64,000 bases of DNA from contig JAAFJA010000004.1 in assembly GCA_013298765.1 (NCBI GenBank), positions 294,636 through 358,635 of the forward strand. Direction: 5' to 3'. The notes below the pieces were generated by a model. The model was not told where the DNA came from. It searched no databases and saw only the letters and a list, made by a program, of their open reading frames with translations. Positions 1-9,906 of this stretch are shown in pieces. The stretch is from Betaproteobacteria bacterium (GTDB lineage Bacteria; Pseudomonadota; Gammaproteobacteria; Burkholderiales; Casimicrobiaceae). Numbering within the stretch: the stretch's first letter is position 1; each line of letters starts with the position of its first letter. The translations under genes and the position numbers were made by a program.

Positions 1-36
1 AGTGAGCCGACCCCAATCGTTTGAACGTTAACCGAA

Positions 37-1779
37 ATGTCCGACGCCTATCAACAGTTACTAGCAGACCTCGACGCATTCGTTCAAGACGAACATCTAG
101 CCGCCGAACACAAACTCCGTGAGAGTTGGGAGCAGCCGCTCGAACAAAAACTAGCCAAGGGGCTAACGCAATCATTTTTACGAATCGAAACCACATCCGA
201 TCCTAAGTCGTTACTGGCTTATCTCGGCGACAACGAATCGCGCTTTCGGGAAGGCGATTTGCTCTTTCTACATCTCGGCGAGCCGTTTCAACAGCTACTC
301 GCGCGCCGTCTCGCCCTCGAAGCGGATGATGGTGACTGCTGGCGACTTCGGAGTCACGAGCCCATCACGCTGCTAGACGATTATGACGGCGGCGTCTGCT
401 ACGCCGATGCAGACACGATAGATTTGCGCCCCTTTTACGAAAAAGCTATCGCTGACATTGCAACGTCGTCCATCGGACAAAAGACCATATTGCCGCTACT
501 GGCCGGTCACCTCGAACCGGAATTCGATCCGAGCGATTGCGACCATGGCGAAGCGGTCGCACTAAGCGAGGGGTTCAACAAAAAGCAAGCGGCAGCGGTT
601 GGCACGGCCTATGGTGCGCTGCACATTGCGTGCTTACAAGGACCACCGGGAACGGGTAAAACCAAAGTCTTGTCGCTGATCGCACGCATGCTCGTCGAGC
701 GTGGCGAGCGGGTACTGTTGACCTCGCACACCCACATGGCCATCAACAACGCGCTCAACCGAATACACCGACAGAAAGTACCCACAGTCAAAATCGGTCG
801 CCTCACACAAACGAAGGGACTCGGTGCGGAAGTCGATGCGTTCGAGGCGATTGGCGGCTGGGAAGATCGTCCCAAACATGGAGGATATGTCGTCGGGGCA
901 ACACCGTTTGCAACGGGTTCGCAGCGGCTCGATAATTATCAGTTCGATACCGTCATCTTCGACGAAGCCAGTCAGGTTACTGTGCCACTGGCGGTTATGG
1001 CGATGCGCACCGCCCGAAAATACATCTTCATCGGCGACCAAAAGCAACTACCTCCGGTCGTGCTGTCCAAATCCATCTTAGAAAAAGACAGCTTCTCAGT
1101 GTTTGCAAGGCTCATCCATCGCACGCTCGACGCTGTGATGCTCGATGAGTCCTATCGGATGAATCAATGGCTGACGTCATGGCCAAGTCAAACCTACTAC
1201 GGCGGGAAACTCGTATCAGCAGGCGCTAATCGGGATCGACGCCTCAATCTCGTGACGGCTACGACAAAGTCGTCACTGGTGAACGCACTTGATCCGCAAC
1301 ACAGCGGCGTCTTCATTCCAACGAATGATCTGAACGCCCGCACGCGAAATCTCGATGATGCAAAACTCGTTGTTGAACTCTGCGAGGCCGCGATCGCAGG
1401 TGGGCTAGCTCCGACTGAGATTGGTATCGTGTCGCCGTATCGGGCACAAGGTAAAGCGATACGCAACTTGCTTGCGGCGAAGTTGGGTAAAGCAGTTGCG
1501 CAACTCATCGTCGCGGACACGGTGGAGCGCATGCAAGGCCAAGAGCGCGAACTTATCATTCTGGCGATGACGACGGGCGATCCAGTATTTCTAGCCGCGA
1601 TTGCCGAGTTCTTCTTTCAACCGGAGCGGTTGAACGTGTCAATCACACGTGCAATGACCAAGCTGATCGTAATCGGCCCCAGTGAAGAACGGCTACCCAC
1701 CAGCGAAACGGATTACGTGAATGGCTGGATTGGGCAATACCGTAGCTTCATCGAAACGCTCAAACACATTGAAGTCTAG
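37..1779 (+). CDS. Superfamily 1 (Upf1/DNA2-like) helicase, first gene of a helicase pair
   Basis: Predicted ATP-dependent nucleic-acid helicase of 580 aa. The Walker A motif GPPGTGKT is at residues 202-209, the DEAS Walker B at about 309-312, and motif III GDQKQLPPV at about 333-341. The C-terminal half has the Upf1-type ERMQGQERELI and LNVSITRAM motifs, so both RecA-like domains are present. The first 180 residues match nothing I recognise and may bind a partner or substrate. The stop is 2 nt before the next helicase gene, so the two are very likely co-transcribed and translationally coupled. No good Shine-Dalgarno precedes the ATG. Short open frames run into it from the window edge, so an upstream gene of the same operon may be cut off. 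The pairing, the island setting and the STAND-like gene next door suggest phage defence, which is inference. Confidence 0.88.
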   Translation: MSDAYQQLLADLDAFVQDEHLAAEHKLRESWEQPLEQKLAKGLTQSFLRIETTSDPKSLLAYLGDNESRFREGDLLFLHLGEPFQQLLARRLALEADDGDCWRLRSHEPITLLDDYDGGVCYADADTIDLRPFYEKAIADIATSSIGQKTILPLLAGHLEPEFDPSDCDHGEAVALSEGFNKKQAAAVGTAYGALHIACLQGPPGTGKTKVLSLIARMLVERGERVLLTSHTHMAINNALNRIHRQKVPTVKIGRLTQTKGLGAEVDAFEAIGGWEDRPKHGGYVVGATPFATGSQRLDNYQFDTVIFDEASQVTVPLAVMAMRTARKYIFIGDQKQLPPVVLSKSILEKDSFSVFARLIHRTLDAVMLDESYRMNQWLTSWPSQTYYGGKLVSAGANRDRRLNLVTATTKSSLVNALDPQHSGVFIPTNDLNARTRNLDDAKLVVELCEAAIAGGLAPTEIGIVSPYRAQGKAIRNLLAAKLGKAVAQLIVADTVERMQGQERELIILAMTTGDPVFLAAIAEFFFQPERLNVSITRAMTKLIVIGPSEERLPTSETDYVNGWIGQYRSFIETLKHIEV

Positions 1780-1781
1780 GT

Positions 1782-3848
1782 ATGGCGCGTTTCATTCCTG
1801 AGTGGACGACGGTCAACACGCGCGAGCGTGCGCTCAAGTCTGCGCTGGGCTCCCTGAGTGACGAACACGTTATCCGACGTCCACTGCGGCAGCGTGGATG
1901 CGTGGCAGATATGTTTATCACGCACCCCGCCCTCGGGTGGCTTGCGCTTGCGATTGAGGACGTGGACTACGCTTCTCTTAATCAAGGCAACATGTTCGAT
2001 GCGGATGCAGATGCACGTCAAGACTTCGAAGCGCGAATGGCGTCGCTACGTGCGCTATCGAACCCGCAGCCGAACGACGAAGCATTGGACGACGCTGCGA
2101 TACCAGTGCTCGTCATCATGCGGCGATGCACCACGGAAGAAACACAACAGTTCGCTAATCATTGCTTGTTGCAATACGGGGTTCGCGTCGTTGCGCTCGA
2201 ACGGTTTGAAGCACTGGGTACCAAACTGGTGGAACGAATGAGTACGTCGCTATCGCACTCCCGCATTGAGCGGTTGATGAGCGAGTACTTCCCCGAAGCC
2301 GAAATTGCTGCGGTACAAACCGCGCGCAGTGTTACCCGGCACGCGGAAGCATCGCGAGCGCCTAAGCTGTTTCTTGACATTGAACAAGAGTGGGCATCTA
2401 AGCTCGACCTTGAACAGGCGCTGCCGGACGAACAAGCATCGGTTTCCACCGATCTCAGCGTTCGGCTTGTGAACGGCATCGCTGGAAGTGGCAAGACACT
2501 GATCCTAGTCAATCGTGCATTGATGCTCTGCGAACTCTATCCCGACCAGAACATATTGCTCCTTATCTTCAATACGCCGGTCGTAGCGGACTTGAAAGCG
2601 AGGCTACATGCGATTCGCCCCTCGCTCCCTGATAACCTAGAAATTGCGACGTTTCATGGCTGGGCGGTGAACCGATGGCATGTTCAGTTCGGTCGCTACC
2701 CTCAATTCCTTACTGGTCGCGTGCTTGAGACGTGGTTCAAGACTAAGTCCGACTCATTGCCCAAGAGCCCGCTAACGCCTTCGCAATTGCTCGACGAAAT
2801 CGACTTCATCAACCATTCGTTGATTGTTGATGAAGCTGCTTATCTGCAAGTAGCCCGCCTAGGACGTGGTTTCACGCTGCGCGCAGAGGAGCGCCGTGCC
2901 GTGTGGCAATGCCACATTGCAGTGACGCAAGCGCTTAAAACAGCGAATAAGCACCTGTTCAGTCAACTCTCGCCCGCGCTGCTACGGAGTCGTGAGGGCG
3001 AGCCCGCGTTAACGCGCTACGACCATGTGCTCATCGACGAAGCTCAATTCTTTGCGCCGTCGTGGTTTGAATTGGTAAAGCATGTGCTGCGACCGGGGGC
3101 ACATCTGTTTTTGTGCGCCGATCCGAATCAAGGCTTCCTTAAAACGCGTCTCAGTTGGAAGAGCGCGGGGATCAATGTCGTGGGTCGCACTAAGCGCCTT
3201 CACAAGTCCTACCGGACGACACGCGCGATCTTGGAGTCTGCTAATCGCTTACTTGTCGGACTATCAGGTAGCGGTGATGAGGACTATTTACTTCCCGAGT
3301 ATGAGGGCATGCCCGAGGGAGAGCGTCCGAGTTTGGTTTACGTGAAGTCATCTCAGGATGCGGTGGACAAACTCGTCGAATTGCTGCGAGACGTGCATGG
3401 TGGCACGCGAGCCGTCAGGCTGTCCGCAACGCTGGTTATTCACGGCGATAGTATTTACGGCTCGAACCTTGCAAGCCGACTTCGCGCCACACCTGAACTC
3501 GGATCGGTGTGGCACATGAATAGCGATGGAATCGGAAAACACGGCAAGAGTGAGAAACACGAACCACCTGATGGATACGACAAAGACTACTTGCGGTTAG
3601 TGTCGATTACAACTGCAACTGGACTTGAAGCGGCTATTGTGTTTCTAATTGGCCTTGAAAGTCTGTTGCTCGGCTATCGACCGCACGGCATGGCAGAAGA
3701 AGCGTGGGACGTCGAACAGGTGGAACGAAGACGCAAGCTCTACATGGCGATGACGCGAGCCGGGCGGCGGTTGGTGCTGATTAGCGCCGACAAGTTACCG
3801 ATTGAAATGGAGTCGCTGTTTGAGGTTGTGGGGTGTGATGGGGCATAG
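1782..3848 (+). CDS. UvrD/Rep-like superfamily 1 helicase with a degenerate NERD-like N-terminus
   Basis: 688-aa helicase. Walker A GIAGSGKT is at residues 232-239, a Walker B-type VLIDEAQFF lies in the middle, and the C-terminus carries YMAMTRAGRRLVLIS, typical of UvrD-family motif VI. Residues 25-150 look like a nuclease-related (NERD) fold: VADMFITHPALGWLALAIED resembles the NERD core, but the IEVK catalytic motif reads AIED, so the Lys is missing and the domain is probably inactive if it is NERD. It begins 2 nt after the preceding helicase, and its 3' end converges on the giant NTPase gene with only 14 nt between stops. The helicase call is firm; the N-terminal assignment is tentative and the biological role is inferred from context. 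Confidence 0.85.
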   Translation: MARFIPEWTTVNTRERALKSALGSLSDEHVIRRPLRQRGCVADMFITHPALGWLALAIEDVDYASLNQGNMFDADADARQDFEARMASLRALSNPQPNDEALDDAAIPVLVIMRRCTTEETQQFANHCLLQYGVRVVALERFEALGTKLVERMSTSLSHSRIERLMSEYFPEAEIAAVQTARSVTRHAEASRAPKLFLDIEQEWASKLDLEQALPDEQASVSTDLSVRLVNGIAGSGKTLILVNRALMLCELYPDQNILLLIFNTPVVADLKARLHAIRPSLPDNLEIATFHGWAVNRWHVQFGRYPQFLTGRVLETWFKTKSDSLPKSPLTPSQLLDEIDFINHSLIVDEAAYLQVARLGRGFTLRAEERRAVWQCHIAVTQALKTANKHLFSQLSPALLRSREGEPALTRYDHVLIDEAQFFAPSWFELVKHVLRPGAHLFLCADPNQGFLKTRLSWKSAGINVVGRTKRLHKSYRTTRAILESANRLLVGLSGSGDEDYLLPEYEGMPEGERPSLVYVKSSQDAVDKLVELLRDVHGGTRAVRLSATLVIHGDSIYGSNLASRLRATPELGSVWHMNSDGIGKHGKSEKHEPPDGYDKDYLRLVSITTATGLEAAIVFLIGLESLLLGYRPHGMAEEAWDVEQVERRRKLYMAMTRAGRRLVLISADKLPIEMESLFEVVGCDGA

Positions 3849-3862
3849 CACTTGCCACAAAA

Positions 3863-6800
3863 CTACTGTACGCGAACGTTCTTAAACTCTGGACTGAGTT
3901 GTAACGCTGCACTTCGTCGGTCGCCAATATCCACGAGGTAATCAAGAATGCGAAGAAGTTCTATTTTGGAATCTGCGTTCAAGCCCGCACGCTCGGCATG
4001 CCGCTGAACAAGCGCGGCGAAGCGATGTGGAAGCGTTAACCCCACCCAGTCACTTGCGCCGTTAATAGCCAATAAATCTATCGCGTGTTTCTCAAAGAAT
4101 GCCGTTGGGCAGTGCTCACCTGCGCGTTCGCATAGTGAGATAAAAGCGCTTGCCGTATCGACGGCCCACGATGCCGCTCCCACTACTTTGTCAACCACTG
4201 GCAATATCAAATCGATTTCGCTCCAGTCGCTATTTGAAAATCTCGAAGCGGCTCCCGCGTGTTCGACGGAAACCATTAGCGAATCCTTAACGACTGAACG
4301 TAGCGCATCGTCGTAGATTTTTCCTTCCTTCCGCCAATCTTGCTTGAACGCGCCTTGCGCGATAAGCTCATCGACGCAAGTATCCAATAGCTTTAATGCG
4401 TTCTTCGGCACCACCTTATCATCGTGAATTCGCATCACGGCAACAGTAACAACAGTGGCTAGCAGTGATGTTAGATTTTCGCCCGTGAGGGTGCGTATTT
4501 TGGACAGGTATCGCTCGTCAAAATGCTCGATGCTGCCGTTGATGCTGCTACGTGCGATGAGTGCTCCGAGCGTGCTGTTCCACGCACGAAACTCCCTATG
4601 CTTATCTCTGGCAGAACGACTGCCATCTTGATCGTCGTCTAAAGTTAACTGAACAATCGTCCAATCTAAAAGACGCGAGAGAAGATCATGCAAGGTTCTA
4701 CTGTTTTCTTCGCCATTGAGAAGTTGTTCGACGGTAAGCAAACGTAATATCTCTTCAATAGTCCCCCAGCGCCACTCGTGTGCTTTCGACTGGCGCGGAT
4801 ACGTTTCTCCGACGCGAAGCGTTTTTTCTGAGCCTCGTCGTTCCTCATTCGCCTGTAGCGTTGCTTCAAGCGTTGAAACAACAGTCGGTGTACTTTTGCT
4901 TGTAATTTTTTTGAGGCTAACGCTTACTAAGGTTTCAACGTCGTCAACAATTTCATGTCGTCGTGATTCGTCGTGGATTTGTTCCCAACTCAGATCAATA
5001 TCCGCAATCTGGAACGATAGCTCCAACACCTCCCAAACAAGCGCAGGATCAGTCTCCGCACAGCCGAAGACTTCCTTGATTGCCTCAAGAGCAACTTTGT
5101 AATTATTAGACGCACATAGCGTAAGTAGTCGTTCTCGATCAGTTGGAGTTGCCACCCCGCGCCGAATGAGTGCACCGTAGGCGATAGCGAGCGCCGCCTG
5201 CACGTCGAACATCGGTAGCATGTCATCAAGCCACGGGCCTAGAGTCTTAGGGACATTTTGCTCGGCGAATTGAATAATTTTCAGCGCCCAGAAAAATTCT
5301 TCACTCTTAGTATCGGGTAACTCGCGCACGCACAACGCAGCAGTGGTGACGATTGCTCCAGCGATAGGTAGCCCTACTTGATTTGATGTAGACGGTGAAG
5401 AGAAGAATTTTGATTCGTACTTTTTGGCCGTCCCTACTTCTGTTAGTAGCGCTGCTAATTCGACCTTAGTTTGATGCTCGATAGCGCTTGCCGACCGTGC
5501 TGCGAGGTTCATAACCTCCATTGATGAGTTAGTCTCCGCGAAACTCTGCTGCAACTCTGGTGTATCTAGTAGCGGATTGTTGTGAACGATTGAAAACTGA
5601 CCTTCGGCGGGAGCGTTGTGGATCACGCTGTAATTCTCGACAATACCCAGTTGAGCCCAGATTTCTGACGTCCTCGTCAACGCGTGAACCGTGTCGGAAT
5701 CGTTTCGCTCGTGTTCATAGGCGAACGGCAAGCTATTCGGGAAGTTTCGAATCGCCTTTGCTAGCGCTTCCCGAGTCTCTCGGTCTGAATTGATTAAGTG
5801 AGGAATGAGTAAGGCGCGCAACTCCGTTCGCCGGCAAGCTCTCGCGTTTGAATCACTCACAGCCTTGTGATGAGCAGCGTCAGTTCTTTTGCTGAACCCA
5901 ATCAAATTCGCCGTCGAGCTTCGATCAGACACAAAGCGGTCTATATCGAGCTTCCAAAGTCGCTGGCTAGACAGCAGTGCGAAACTCACTGGGCTCGGCT
6001 TTTCATGCTCAAGACAGATTGCAGCGGCGATTCCAAGTGCAGAGATAGCGGGATTCTCCAGAAGGACGTCTTTAAGTACCTCGTCACGTTCGCGGCCCCG
6101 TTCTACTTCTGCAAATGCCCAATGCTCAAGCGCCATGAGTGCGCTACAAAGTGGGTAGGCTGCTTGAACGCCGCGATGCCACATATAGTGCCTGTCGTCC
6201 CCCCAGAACTCTGCTTCACCCCATGGAAACGTCAAACGTATCGGAATAGGAATTCCTTGATGCCGGCCAGGAATCTCCAGCATCTCCCGCCACGCGGTTA
6301 CCGCATGTTGAACAAGCGTTTTTGTTATTGCCAATGCGTGTTGAGGCGCGTGCTGGAAGAGCGAATAAAAAGGTTCACGTAGTGGAGAGGCCGGGAAGAA
6401 TTCACCGAATCCATGATCGCGTATACATAAGTCATGCCATTCATCACTTCGCAATGAGGGTGAAAAAACGATGTTGGTAGAACTCATGCGTTCGAGTTGT
6501 GTCCATTCTTCTTTTGGCTTCCGACGGAGCTTTTCTTGGTAGGCAATTTGACGCTGATTGCTCTCCTCCTGATGCTTGATCTGTGCCTTTGGAAGCGGTT
6601 CAAGAAGCGCCTTCTTGACACAGAGACATAGCGTCTCAGGCAGCGTTTGCGCCAGCAAAAAACTTAGCGTTTGTATCTCGGAAAACTCATCGCGTTTGAT
6701 GCGTTCGGTTGTCGCAACACTAGTAAGGTAGCTTCCCGCTTCGTCGGGATAACTTGCAGATGCTCGAAGCACCAGTAAGCGAAGTTCACTCTCCAGTTTC

Positions 6801-9211
6801 TCAAGCGCGCGGTGGCCGACCGACATCGGCGACGCAGCACTGGAGGTCGAGCGATTTTCCGGCGGATCGTCTAAGGAGGTCAACCATTCGATAGCGGTAG
6901 CTACAATACGTTTCGATACAGGGTTCTCGAATTGGAAACACGCGTTTTGCCAGACCATCAGCACTTGAACGAATGACGATGTAGTGGTTGACGGTATTCG
7001 TTGCCGCCTATCCAGTGTCCAATAGATCACTTGCGCCCACAGTCGGAAATCGCTCGGCCACGCATACATCTCTGCTGTAGCAATTTGATCTTGCAGGTTT
7101 TCTCCGATATTCGAGGCGTTGATGATGTTGGGGTTCGCAATCGTCTTTTCGGCTTGAAGCCAGACAAACAGTTTGCGAAGCATCTCACCACTGCCTTCAA
7201 ACAGTGCGGCTTCGAGACGGTTGTTTACCTCCTGACTGCGATCAACCCCAAACGCGCCGAATAGCCATGCTCGTGTCCATTGCGTACGAAGTTTTGAGGA
7301 CACGACCTGACTCAATTGCTGTGACCATTTATCAAACGAATCAGCGATCGTGACCTGCGACAAAAGTTCAACGGTGCGCGCGAGTACAGGCGGTTCCCCC
7401 GCGTCGGAAATGGCGTTCAACCAATCGTTACGAAGTGACTCCAGTACAAAGCAGTAAGACCACTCAAAAAACACGTCGTGTGAAAACGTGTAATGGGTAT
7501 GACCATCGCGTCGAATCATCTGGTCGTGGATCAGTTCATCCAGCATGTCGGCAGTCGTATTCGAGAGCGCTGTTATGGAGACAGTCCGCTCATAGTTTGC
7601 CGCCGCTTTTTTAGCAATATCAAGTAACGCCATCTGCCGCTTGGCAATATGTGTTGCCTCAGTGCAATATGCTCCAAACTTCCACCAATCTAACAACAAC
7701 GCCGCCTCAGATGCGGGCACAACACCGTTACTCGTTCGCGTACTGGCAGATTGCTTTGCCAAGACATTCGCAAAAAACGGGCGTCTTGCGATTTCTTGTA
7801 CGTGAGTTGTGCCAAACACTAAGGGGCGCAGTCGAGGTATTGCATCTGCGATTTCTTCACATTCTGGATCGGAAAAGTTCTTAACGCTAACTAGGTGAAG
7901 CGCATTGGCATCATCTATCGGAAGCCAGCTTTTGAAAAGCTCAAGGCCACTGTCCCGTATCGTGGCAATACATCGCCACTGTTCACATTCGGGTAGGTTA
8001 ATCGTGCGCAATAAATCAAGAATTACGCCGCGATGCTCAGTGCCGATACGATCAATGCCGTCGATGAAAAGTATCGGCTGACCGGTGCTTCCAATTTCTT
8101 GTAGCAGCGCAGAGAGTTCGTTTGAATCGAGTCCTGTTTTCGATGCGTACTCTATCCAACTGCTACCCGTAATGCGATCAGCTTTGAGAAAAAGTGTGGG
8201 GCCTCGTTCGACTGCTGTCGTGACGAAACGTTTCAGTAACGCGGATTTACCACAACCCGGATCGCCACGTAGCAGTATTAGCTTGTGCGATTTCGCGGCT
8301 TGTACCGTTTGCTGCATGAGGTCTTCCCGTGCAACGGCAATCCCCGCAATTTGATCCTTAATGTCCGCTGCATTTGTAAGCGCAATTTGTTGGAGACGAT
8401 CTATCGTCGGCTTGAACGAGCGTGAAACAGAGAGTCGGTAATACGGTGCAACCTTTGCGGTCAGTTTGCTTCGATCAATGCGTCCTCGGTGCGCACGGGC
8501 CTTCGCGGTAATGCTCTTCAATTCGCTCCAAAGTTTTACAGCGTCGTCTTGACTATCGGGACGTAATGCCATCCGTAAGCGATCTAAGGCAGGCTGTTCA
8601 TCGTTTCTTGCGCCATCGAAAATCCTCAACTGGACAATGACGAAGTGCCTCAACAAAACGAAAACGTCGCCATACGAAGCATCTGGACTAACCTCCTGAA
8701 TGAGGCGTAGAAATAATTCTGCTGTTGACTTAGCTTCTTTGCCTGATTGAACACCCTCAATCCAACTGCAAAACGCAGACTCCGAACTCAAGTTTTGCGC
8801 TGTATCGCAAAGGCGATTTATTTCTCGCAGCTTTTCGTTGGTGCAGTATTCAACGACGGCACCAACGCGATCCACCTCCAGCGAAAACTCAGGTTTCTTC
8901 AACGTCTTCCAAGCGTTAGTTACAACCTCGCGGAAGTCCTGATTAGTATTCGCAGCGCTGATCGTGAGGCTTCTTTTGCCCTGTAAGCTCATCACGCATA
9001 CGTCGTTCGCCGTCGCCTCGATAACGAAATCGTCTAACGGGAAACCGTTTGATTTTTGCTGGAACGAGACTTTTTTAACGACGCGGCTACCCACGCCAAC
9101 AACGGAGTGCTCGCCGAGTAGGGCCGCAAGAAAGTAAGCGCCGACGCAATCCTCGTAGCTAAAGCCCGCGCCAGCCGTGATTTCTGGAGAAGTCGTCGTC
9201 ATATCAATCAC
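3863..9211 (-). CDS. Giant P-loop NTPase with N-terminal nuclease-like domain (Avs/STAND-like, candidate antiphage)
   Basis: 1782 aa. Residues 16-110 have the layout of a Cap4/Mrr-type PD-(D/E)xK endonuclease: PLDDFV (Asp60-Asp61), then SLQGKR (Gln77-x-Lys79), with a conserved-looking Trp at 101. A P-loop follows: Walker A GDPGCGKS at 316-323, Walker B ILFIDGIDR at about 380-388, and a sensor-like CIATIRDSG near 414. The remaining roughly 1200 residues are helix-rich with no catalytic motif I can see, as expected of the target-sensing repeats of STAND NTPases. This order (nuclease, NTPase, long helical sensor) matches Avs-type antiphage proteins, which cleave DNA after recognising a phage protein. 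A GTG start with AAGGAA four bases upstream is preferred over the ATG three codons later. It stands alone, with an open region upstream. Family membership is inference. Confidence 0.78.
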   Translation of the reverse strand: MIDMTTTSPEITAGAGFSYEDCVGAYFLAALLGEHSVVGVGSRVVKKVSFQQKSNGFPLDDFVIEATANDVCVMSLQGKRSLTISAANTNQDFREVVTNAWKTLKKPEFSLEVDRVGAVVEYCTNEKLREINRLCDTAQNLSSESAFCSWIEGVQSGKEAKSTAELFLRLIQEVSPDASYGDVFVLLRHFVIVQLRIFDGARNDEQPALDRLRMALRPDSQDDAVKLWSELKSITAKARAHRGRIDRSKLTAKVAPYYRLSVSRSFKPTIDRLQQIALTNAADIKDQIAGIAVAREDLMQQTVQAAKSHKLILLRGDPGCGKSALLKRFVTTAVERGPTLFLKADRITGSSWIEYASKTGLDSNELSALLQEIGSTGQPILFIDGIDRIGTEHRGVILDLLRTINLPECEQWRCIATIRDSGLELFKSWLPIDDANALHLVSVKNFSDPECEEIADAIPRLRPLVFGTTHVQEIARRPFFANVLAKQSASTRTSNGVVPASEAALLLDWWKFGAYCTEATHIAKRQMALLDIAKKAAANYERTVSITALSNTTADMLDELIHDQMIRRDGHTHYTFSHDVFFEWSYCFVLESLRNDWLNAISDAGEPPVLARTVELLSQVTIADSFDKWSQQLSQVVSSKLRTQWTRAWLFGAFGVDRSQEVNNRLEAALFEGSGEMLRKLFVWLQAEKTIANPNIINASNIGENLQDQIATAEMYAWPSDFRLWAQVIYWTLDRRQRIPSTTTSSFVQVLMVWQNACFQFENPVSKRIVATAIEWLTSLDDPPENRSTSSAASPMSVGHRALEKLESELRLLVLRASASYPDEAGSYLTSVATTERIKRDEFSEIQTLSFLLAQTLPETLCLCVKKALLEPLPKAQIKHQEESNQRQIAYQEKLRRKPKEEWTQLERMSSTNIVFSPSLRSDEWHDLCIRDHGFGEFFPASPLREPFYSLFQHAPQHALAITKTLVQHAVTAWREMLEIPGRHQGIPIPIRLTFPWGEAEFWGDDRHYMWHRGVQAAYPLCSALMALEHWAFAEVERGRERDEVLKDVLLENPAISALGIAAAICLEHEKPSPVSFALLSSQRLWKLDIDRFVSDRSSTANLIGFSKRTDAAHHKAVSDSNARACRRTELRALLIPHLINSDRETREALAKAIRNFPNSLPFAYEHERNDSDTVHALTRTSEIWAQLGIVENYSVIHNAPAEGQFSIVHNNPLLDTPELQQSFAETNSSMEVMNLAARSASAIEHQTKVELAALLTEVGTAKKYESKFFSSPSTSNQVGLPIAGAIVTTAALCVRELPDTKSEEFFWALKIIQFAEQNVPKTLGPWLDDMLPMFDVQAALAIAYGALIRRGVATPTDRERLLTLCASNNYKVALEAIKEVFGCAETDPALVWEVLELSFQIADIDLSWEQIHDESRRHEIVDDVETLVSVSLKKITSKSTPTVVSTLEATLQANEERRGSEKTLRVGETYPRQSKAHEWRWGTIEEILRLLTVEQLLNGEENSRTLHDLLSRLLDWTIVQLTLDDDQDGSRSARDKHREFRAWNSTLGALIARSSINGSIEHFDERYLSKIRTLTGENLTSLLATVVTVAVMRIHDDKVVPKNALKLLDTCVDELIAQGAFKQDWRKEGKIYDDALRSVVKDSLMVSVEHAGAASRFSNSDWSEIDLILPVVDKVVGAASWAVDTASAFISLCERAGEHCPTAFFEKHAIDLLAINGASDWVGLTLPHRFAALVQRHAERAGLNADSKIELLRILDYLVDIGDRRSAALQLSPEFKNVRVQ

Positions 9212-9906
9212 TGTGTTCCTTGCGCTCTTCTTGTCGGTAGGTCATTTCCAGATCGAGTCTAGCGAATGAGCGGGTAAGTAGTGTCCTGAAAAAGCACGAG
9301 GAATGCTCATATTGCGCCGCAACTTTGAGCTACTTGTACGGAACGCGCGGCCAGGCTGGTCGTTTCGCGACTACCAAAGAGTTCTGTTTTTTCATCGCAT
9401 GCGAGTATCGGCACGCGTTGTTACAGGCCATGGTAGCCCCAAGCATCGTCAAGCTCGCCCCCCGCCAAACGACAAAATATCTCCGCGTCCACAGGGCAGC
9501 TCGGAAGACTTGAACGCGCTAAGCCGATTCTGAGCCGCCAGCGCGTCGCCACGGGGCTTAAACGCGGTTTTTGAGCGGGTTTCGGTGATGTTTTTCGTGG
9601 CGGTAGAGCCGCTAGCCGTATTGCCTTGTTCGCAAAGTCCTGCGACATTACCAATAAATCTCGCTGCAATGGCGGGATTCGAGGCAACCAAGAAACTTTT
9701 TTGATTGCCCGCACACAAGCGTCGGAACGCATGCGCCGTTAGCCAAGTAATTCGCTCGAACAATGGCGTCCACTGCCATCGCTGAATCGATCAGTACCCC
9801 ACAATCAAATCGAATTTTGTTGCTCCCGACCGGGGACACAAAAAATCGCGCTGGCACGCCTGAGTTCCGACAGTCCACCATTACCGGCACTTAGAAAGCC
9901 CACAAA
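9212..9906. other. Intergenic region between the giant NTPase and recombinase genes
   Basis: About 700 bp between two divergent genes. Several open frames of 60-105 codons exist on both strands, but none has a recognisable domain, a convincing ribosome site or a clear advantage over its competitors. It probably holds the divergent promoters for the flanking genes and may carry decayed coding sequence. I see no tRNA, strong hairpin or repeat. Confidence 0.5.

Noticed and set aside
9303-9890. Several 60-105 codon frames on both strands
   Set aside because: They overlap and compete, lack domains and ribosome sites, and are typical of chance frames.
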